A stretch of 64,000 nt of DNA from Hoeflea marina (lineage in GTDB: Bacteria; Pseudomonadota; Alphaproteobacteria; Rhizobiales; Rhizobiaceae): the NCBI RefSeq assembly GCF_003182275.1, contig NZ_QGTR01000002.1, forward strand, positions 660,139 through 724,138, given 5' to 3'. Every line of letters starts with the position of its first letter. Position 1 is the first letter of the stretch. The position numbers were made by a program, and so were the translations under genes. The notes under the pieces were generated by a model. It searched no databases, had not been told where the DNA came from, and was given only the letters and a program-made list of their open reading frames with translations. Shown piece after piece: positions 60,581 to 64,000 of the stretch.

Positions 60581-61135
60581 ATGAAAACTCTTCTCCGTAC
60601 ACTCGCAGCAAGTGCCATTCTCTTCACCGGCGTTTCCGCTGCCTACGCTGAAAATCCGATGGTTGGCGGCGCTGCCATGTTTGCAGACAAGAACATCGTC
60701 GAGAACGCCGTCAATTCCGCCGACCACACCACGCTGGTCGCCGCCGTGAAGGCAGCCGGCCTCGTCGAAACTCTCTCCGGCCCCGGCCCCTTCACTGTGT
60801 TCGCGCCCACCAACGAAGCCTTCGCGGCCCTGCCGGACGGCACCGTTGACACGCTGCTGAAGCCGGAAAACAAGGATCAGCTCACCAAGGTCCTGACCTG
60901 TCACGTTGTCGGAGCCAAGGCAATGTCGGGCGCCATCGCCAAGATGGTCGCCGACGACGGCGGCGCTCACATGGTCAAGACCGTGGGCGGCTGCATGCTC
61001 AAGGTCACCACCGATGGCGACAAGGTGATGATCGAGGATGAAACCGGCGGCGTGGCACAGGTGACCATCGCTGACGTCGAACAGTCGAACGGCGTCATCC
61101 ATGTGATCGACAAGGTGCTTCTGCCGAAGAGCTAA
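60581..61135 (+). CDS. Secreted fasciclin-domain protein
   Basis: A 184-residue secreted fasciclin (FAS1) protein: signal peptide ending AYA-ENPM, then NIVENAVNSADHTTLVAAVKAAGLVETLSGPGPFTVFAPTNEAFAALP in order and a C-terminal VTIADVEQSNGVIHVIDKVLLP. FAS1 domains mediate adhesion or envelope interactions. Two Cys (LTCHVVG, GGCMLK) may pair. Together with the nearby ECF sigma/RskA pair it recalls the mycobacterial SigK regulon, which includes fasciclin antigens. Confidence 0.92.
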   Translation: MKTLLRTLAASAILFTGVSAAYAENPMVGGAAMFADKNIVENAVNSADHTTLVAAVKAAGLVETLSGPGPFTVFAPTNEAFAALPDGTVDTLLKPENKDQLTKVLTCHVVGAKAMSGAIAKMVADDGGAHMVKTVGGCMLKVTTDGDKVMIEDETGGVAQVTIADVEQSNGVIHVIDKVLLPKS

Positions 61136-61147
61136 GCCCGCCGGACC

Positions 61148-61216
61148 CGCGCGGGAGGAGACTTTCGTCTTGTCCCGCGCGTCTCAGGCCTCCAGCCATG
61201 CCCCCGGCTGGAGGCC
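61148..61216 (+). terminator. Two strong hairpins after the fasciclin gene
   Basis: First stem CGCGCGGGA / TCCCGCGCG (61148-61156 with 61173-61181), second stem GGCCTCCAGCC / GGCTGGAGGCC (61187-61197 with 61206-61216), both perfect. No T tract follows either, but together they likely end or insulate the fasciclin transcript from msrB. Confidence 0.55.
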
Positions 61217-61309
61217 GTATCTCGCCGCACCGTTCACGCGCTCTTGAAGAACCGTGCTTTGCCTCCGCAGGCGCACGGTCCTATGTCTGTTCGAGCCAGG
61301 AGAAACGCC

Positions 61310-61819
61310 ATGAACCGCCAGAAAATGTCCCGCCGCCAGATCCTCACCGCCGGAGTCGCCGGTTTTGCAGTGGTCGCCTTGATCCCGCTCTCACGTTATA
61401 TGGGCTCCCCCGCGATCGCAGCGGAAGGTGATTTCGAAGTGCAGATGAGCGAGGCTGAATGGCGCGCCAGACTCACGGCGGAGCAGTTTTCCGTCCTGCG
61501 CGAGGAAGCCACCGAGCGCGCCTTCACCAGCCCGCTCAACGACGAGCACCGCGCCGGGATATTCCACTGCGCCGGGTGTGATCTTCCCGCCTATGCATCG
61601 GATGCCAAGTTCGACAGCGGCACCGGTTGGCCGAGCTTCTGGCAGTCGCTGCCCGATGCGATCGGCACCAAGGAAGACAATTCGCTTTTCGCCACCCGCA
61701 CCGAGGTTCACTGCCGCCGCTGTGGAGGCCACTTCGGCCATATCTTCGACGATGGCCCGCCGCCCACCGGCAAGCGACACTGCCTCAATGGGGTGTCGCT
61801 GAAATTCGTCGCCGCCTGA
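61310..61819 (+). CDS. msrB: Exported peptide-methionine (R)-S-oxide reductase MsrB
   Basis: A 169-residue MsrB with a Tat-like signal (MSRRQILTAGVAGFAVVAL). Zinc-site pairs CAGC and CRRC are present, the family motif GTGWPSFWQ is intact, and the catalytic Cys lies in GKRHCLNGVSLKF. It repairs oxidised methionine in the periplasm. The ATG at 61310 has AGGAGA upstream. Confidence 0.93.
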   Translation: MNRQKMSRRQILTAGVAGFAVVALIPLSRYMGSPAIAAEGDFEVQMSEAEWRARLTAEQFSVLREEATERAFTSPLNDEHRAGIFHCAGCDLPAYASDAKFDSGTGWPSFWQSLPDAIGTKEDNSLFATRTEVHCRRCGGHFGHIFDDGPPPTGKRHCLNGVSLKFVAA

Positions 61820-61836
61820 AGATCTGCTCCTTGCCC

Positions 61837-61869
61837 GGCCCGCATTGTCTCCGACAGTGCGGGCCTTTT
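61837..61869 (+). terminator. Rho-independent terminator after msrB
   Basis: Stem GGCCCGCA-T-TGTC / GACA-G-TGCGGGCC (one mismatch) with a three-base loop, followed directly by TTTT (61866-61869). The best canonical terminator on the plus strand in the window. Confidence 0.85.
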
Positions 61870-61980
61870 GCTGTTCCGGTCAGGAACAGCGACACGTGGC
61901 TGTCGCGCCTCCATCGGCAGCGCCCAGTTGCCGTCCGGGCGCGGGAAGGGAAGTTGAGGCCGCGTTGGAAGCCGCGGGCT

Positions 61981-62556
61981 TCAGCGCTTGGAGCTCTTGC
62001 CCGTGACCGTGACCCAGTTGGCGCCATTGGTCGGCGCCTGCATCTTGACGAAGCTCATTGCGACCTTGTCGACAGAGACAACCCTGTCATTGAGATTGTC
62101 GAGCACGAAATCTCCATCCCGGGTGCGCACCACCAGCACGGTGTGCGCCTGCCCACCCTTGTAGGCCATGGTCAGCAGCAGGTCGGAGGCGCGGAAGCCG
62201 CGCCGCTTCAGCGCCGCGCGCTTGGCGAGCGCGAAATCCTCGCAGTCGCCGGCCTTGGTGTTGGAAGTCCAGTATTCGGGCTTGCCGAACTGCCGGATGT
62301 CGGAGACCGGCTTGATCGCCTTGTTGACAGAGGTGTTGATGCTTTGGAGCAGCGATAGGTTGGAGGCAGACAGCGAACCGCCCGGCTTGTGTCGCCGGCA
62401 GTCATTGGGTTGTCTTGCACAGAATTCGATATGACCGAACGGTCGGCTGGTCATGGCTCCGGTTGTCAGCCATGTGGCGGCATATGCCGCGGGCGCTGAC
62501 AACAGGCCTGCGATGGCGGCGACTGAGAGGCACAGTATCGATCTTGCCAAATTCAT
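61981..62556 (-). CDS. Transglutaminase-like cysteine peptidase (BTLCP/DUF920)
   Basis: A 191-residue secreted protein: signal peptide ending AAYA-ATWL, then the BTLCP core with Cys in AGDCEDFALAKR, His in GQAHTVLVVRT and Asp in FVLDNLND. Members such as LapG are periplasmic proteases that release adhesins, but no LapD-type partner is nearby. The ATG at 62556 has GAGGAG right before it; the frame is open to 62646. Confidence 0.88.
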   Translation of the reverse strand: MNLARSILCLSVAAIAGLLSAPAAYAATWLTTGAMTSRPFGHIEFCARQPNDCRRHKPGGSLSASNLSLLQSINTSVNKAIKPVSDIRQFGKPEYWTSNTKAGDCEDFALAKRAALKRRGFRASDLLLTMAYKGGQAHTVLVVRTRDGDFVLDNLNDRVVSVDKVAMSFVKMQAPTNGANWVTVTGKSSKR

Positions 62557-62666
62557 CTCCTCAAGCGGCTGGATGGGCCGACACCAGGTCAGCCCGCCCC
62601 GATTACCCTGGTGATGTAAGCGGAATAAGACAGAGCGCGCAAGCACACATGTTAACCAATTGAAAA

Positions 62667-62695
62667 GAGGGGGTGCGTCATGGACGCACCCCCTC
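62667..62695 (-). terminator. Rho-independent terminator of the DUF680 array
   Basis: A perfect 13-bp stem, GAGGGGGTGCGTC / GACGCACCCCCTC, with a three-base loop. In the minus direction it is followed by TTTT (62666-62663), 59 bp after the stop of the last DUF680 gene. Confidence 0.9.
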
Positions 62696-62753
62696 CGGGC
62701 AGTGTCGGTCGGTCCTGGAGGTAACCGAACGACTGTCGTCTGGCTGCCGGCGC

Positions 62754-63020
62754 TCAGAGCTCGCGCGGCGAGGCTCCGAGCGGCTGGGTTCCTGCCTGGC
62801 CGGCGATGGACGCAGTGGCATTGTAGTCGACGCCGCCAAGATAGACGGGCGACCCGTCGCCGAGGCGAACCTGCTCGACCTGCTGGTTGCTGGCGCCGGT
62901 GGCCAGAGCGACCGCGCCCTGCTGGGCGGGGAACTGATAGGCGTCGAGCGCGGAGGAATCGGCGAAGGCGGCGGTGGAGGCTGCCAGGCTGATGCCGAGC
63001 GCGATGATGATCTTGTTCAT
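62754..63020 (-). CDS. DUF680 small secreted protein, copy 1
   Basis: An 88-residue protein of the DUF680 family, with signal peptide MNKIIIALGISLAASTAAFA and a mature part of about 68 residues (SSALDAYQFPAQQGAVALA; QQVEQVRLGDGSPVYLGG; ATASIAGQAGTQPLG). The family is mostly rhizobial, of unknown function, and usually tandemly repeated. Ends PREL, where copies 2 and 3 end PRAL. Last gene before the terminator at 62667. Confidence 0.85.
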   Translation of the reverse strand: MNKIIIALGISLAASTAAFADSSALDAYQFPAQQGAVALATGASNQQVEQVRLGDGSPVYLGGVDYNATASIAGQAGTQPLGASPREL

Positions 63021-63075
63021 GACGGTAGTTCCTTCAAAATCTGAGAATTGGTTGGTCTGGTCTCGCGGTCGGCAA

Positions 63076-63342
63076 TCAGAGCGCGCGTGGCGAGGCGCCG
63101 AGCGGCTGGGTGCTTGCCTGGCCGGCTATGGACGCAGTGGCATTGTAGTCCACGCCGCCGAGATAGACGGGCGACCCGTCGCCGAGGCGAACCTGCTCGA
63201 CCTGCTGGTTGCTGGTTCCTGTGGCCAGAGCGACCGCGCCCTGCTGGGCCGGGACCTGATAGGCGTCGAGAGCGGAGGAATCGGCGAAGGCGGCAGTGGA
63301 GGCTGCCAGGCTGATGCCGAGCGCGATGATGATCTTGTTCAT
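63076..63342 (-). CDS. DUF680 small secreted protein, copy 2
   Basis: An 88-residue paralogue nearly identical to copy 1 (differences such as YQV for YQF and ATGTS for ATGAS). The start MNKIII at 63342 matches the other copies and follows a short purine-rich site. The repeat extends through the upstream spacer (CATGACGGTAGTCCCTTCAAA), so the unit of duplication is gene plus promoter or leader, about 320 bp. Confidence 0.85.
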   Translation of the reverse strand: MNKIIIALGISLAASTAAFADSSALDAYQVPAQQGAVALATGTSNQQVEQVRLGDGSPVYLGGVDYNATASIAGQASTQPLGASPRAL

Positions 63343-63399
63343 GACGGTAGTCCCTTCAAAGACTGAAAATCTGGTTGGTTTTGGTCTTGCGGTCGGCAA

Positions 63400-63681
63400 T
63401 CAGAGAGCACGCGGCGAGACGCCGAGCGGCTGGGTGGTTGTCTGGCCGCCGATGGAGGCAGTGGCAGTGTAGTCGACGCCGCTGGCTGCGGTTGCGCCGG
63501 TGTAGACCGGGGAGCCGTCGCCGAGGCGGGCCTGCTCGACCTGCTGGTTGGTGGCGCCGGTGGCCAGAGCGATCGATCCCATTTCCGACGGGAAGTAATA
63601 GGCGTCGAGAGCGGAGGAATCGGCGAAGGCGGCGGTGGAGGCTGCCAGGCTGATGCCGAGCGCGATGATGATCTTGTTCAT
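63400..63681 (-). CDS. DUF680 small secreted protein, copy 3
   Basis: A 93-residue paralogue with the same signal peptide. The middle differs: AYYFPSEMGSIALATGATN, and an extra ATAAS segment after SPVYTG, shared with copy 4, which divides the array into two sub-types (copies 1-2 and 3-4). Ends PRAL. Confidence 0.85.
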   Translation of the reverse strand: MNKIIIALGISLAASTAAFADSSALDAYYFPSEMGSIALATGATNQQVEQARLGDGSPVYTGATAASGVDYTATASIGGQTTTQPLGVSPRAL

Positions 63682-63738
63682 GACGATAGTCCCTTCAAAG
63701 ACTGGAAATTTGATTGGTTTTGGTCTTGCGGTCGGCAA

Positions 63739-64000
63739 TCAGAGAGCGCGCGGCGAGGCTCCGAGCGGCTGGGTGGTTGTCTGGCCGCCGATGGAGGCAG
63801 TGGCAGTGTAGTCGACGCCGCTGGCTGCGGTTGCGCCGGTGTAGACCGGGGAGCCGTCGCCGAGTCGGGCCTGCTCGACCTGCTGGTTGGTAGCGCCGGT
63901 GGCCAGAGCCACCGAGCCCTGCTGGGCCGGGACCTGATAGGCGTCGAGCGCGGAGGAATCGGCGAAGGCGGCGGTGGAGGCTGCCAGGCTGATGCCGAGC
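63739..64000 (-). CDS. DUF680 small secreted protein, copy 4 (5' end beyond the window)
   Basis: Partial gene: the first seven or so codons (MNKIIIA) lie beyond base 64000. The visible part shares the ATAAS insert of copy 3, but its AYQVPAQQGSVALATG segment resembles copies 1-2, suggesting recombination between units. More copies may follow beyond the edge. Confidence 0.8.
   Translation of the reverse strand, partial: LGISLAASTAAFADSSALDAYQVPAQQGSVALATGATNQQVEQARLGDGSPVYTGATAASGVDYTATASIGGQTTTQPLGASPRAL

Noticed and set aside
62754..64000. CRISPR-like tandem repeats
   Set aside because: The 320-340 bp units are coding paralogues with signal peptides, not short repeats with spacers.

Overview
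The window is a GC-rich alphaproteobacterial chromosome segment, most likely from the Rhizobiales (a Phyllobacteriaceae/Hoeflea-like lineage). The grounds are a RirA-type iron box (TGA-N9-TCA), a tandem array of DUF680 secreted proteins, extragenic palindromes of a rhizobial kind, and dense solute-binding and ABC sugar-uptake genes. I saw no rRNA, tRNA or CRISPR array. Coding density is high, and two AT-rich islands (about 26.1-33.8 kb and 41.0-44.4 kb) stand out from the GC-rich core.

Layout. 0-10.5 kb: an NnrS haem/copper membrane protein, then two ribose-type ABC uptake systems (1341-4965, and 5136-6958 with its binding protein at 8191-9180), an NAD-dependent epimerase/dehydrogenase and a LacI regulator, which together look like a sugar catabolism locus. 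10.6-16.8 kb: an iron-responsive periplasmic operon (Cys-rich protein, imelysin, di-haem oxidoreductase, second imelysin, DUF1513 protein) behind a near-perfect IRO palindrome. 16.9-26.1 kb: DJ-1/PfpI protein, MDR oxidoreductase, membrane PQQ glucose dehydrogenase with an Ala-rich insert, a DHDPS-family enzyme divergent from its GntR regulator with two TGATATATCA operators, a soluble PQQ sugar dehydrogenase and a DadA-type dehydrogenase.

26.1-33.8 kb is island A. It holds a two-gene HEPN + NACHT (STAND NTPase, pentapeptide repeats) candidate anti-phage system, a dead IS5-family element, and a tightly coupled four-gene module: a GAF/histidine kinase, a response regulator with a novel C-terminal domain, a 93-residue HicA-like protein and a two-TM protein. 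That four-gene module is the best candidate for an undescribed system. It is followed by a relic of an EamA transporter gene split by an IS66 element (33869-37231), which carries a passenger gene inside its ends and has a perfect 8-bp target duplication.

37.4-45.3 kb: a truncated copy of the 5' part of an intradiol-dioxygenase-like gene, an endonuclease/exonuclease/phosphatase protein, the intact dioxygenase-like gene with a di-haem membrane cytochrome, island B (a 40-residue secreted peptide, a nine-TM protein and a family-3 binding protein), and an intact EamA transporter whose 3' end matches the relic beside island A.

45.5-64 kb: GH25 lipoprotein; a CueR-controlled copper ATPase with cueR and a cupredoxin; a ParDE-like toxin-antitoxin pair; CbpA/CbpM co-chaperones; DUF302; universal stress protein; SulP transporter; an ECF sigma/RskA anti-sigma pair, with a fasciclin protein and a secreted MsrB nearby (reminiscent of the mycobacterial SigK regulon); a flavin reductase divergent from an HxlR thiol-sensor-type regulator; a DUF2161 nuclease-fold protein; a transglutaminase-like protease; and at least four tandem DUF680 genes running off the right edge.
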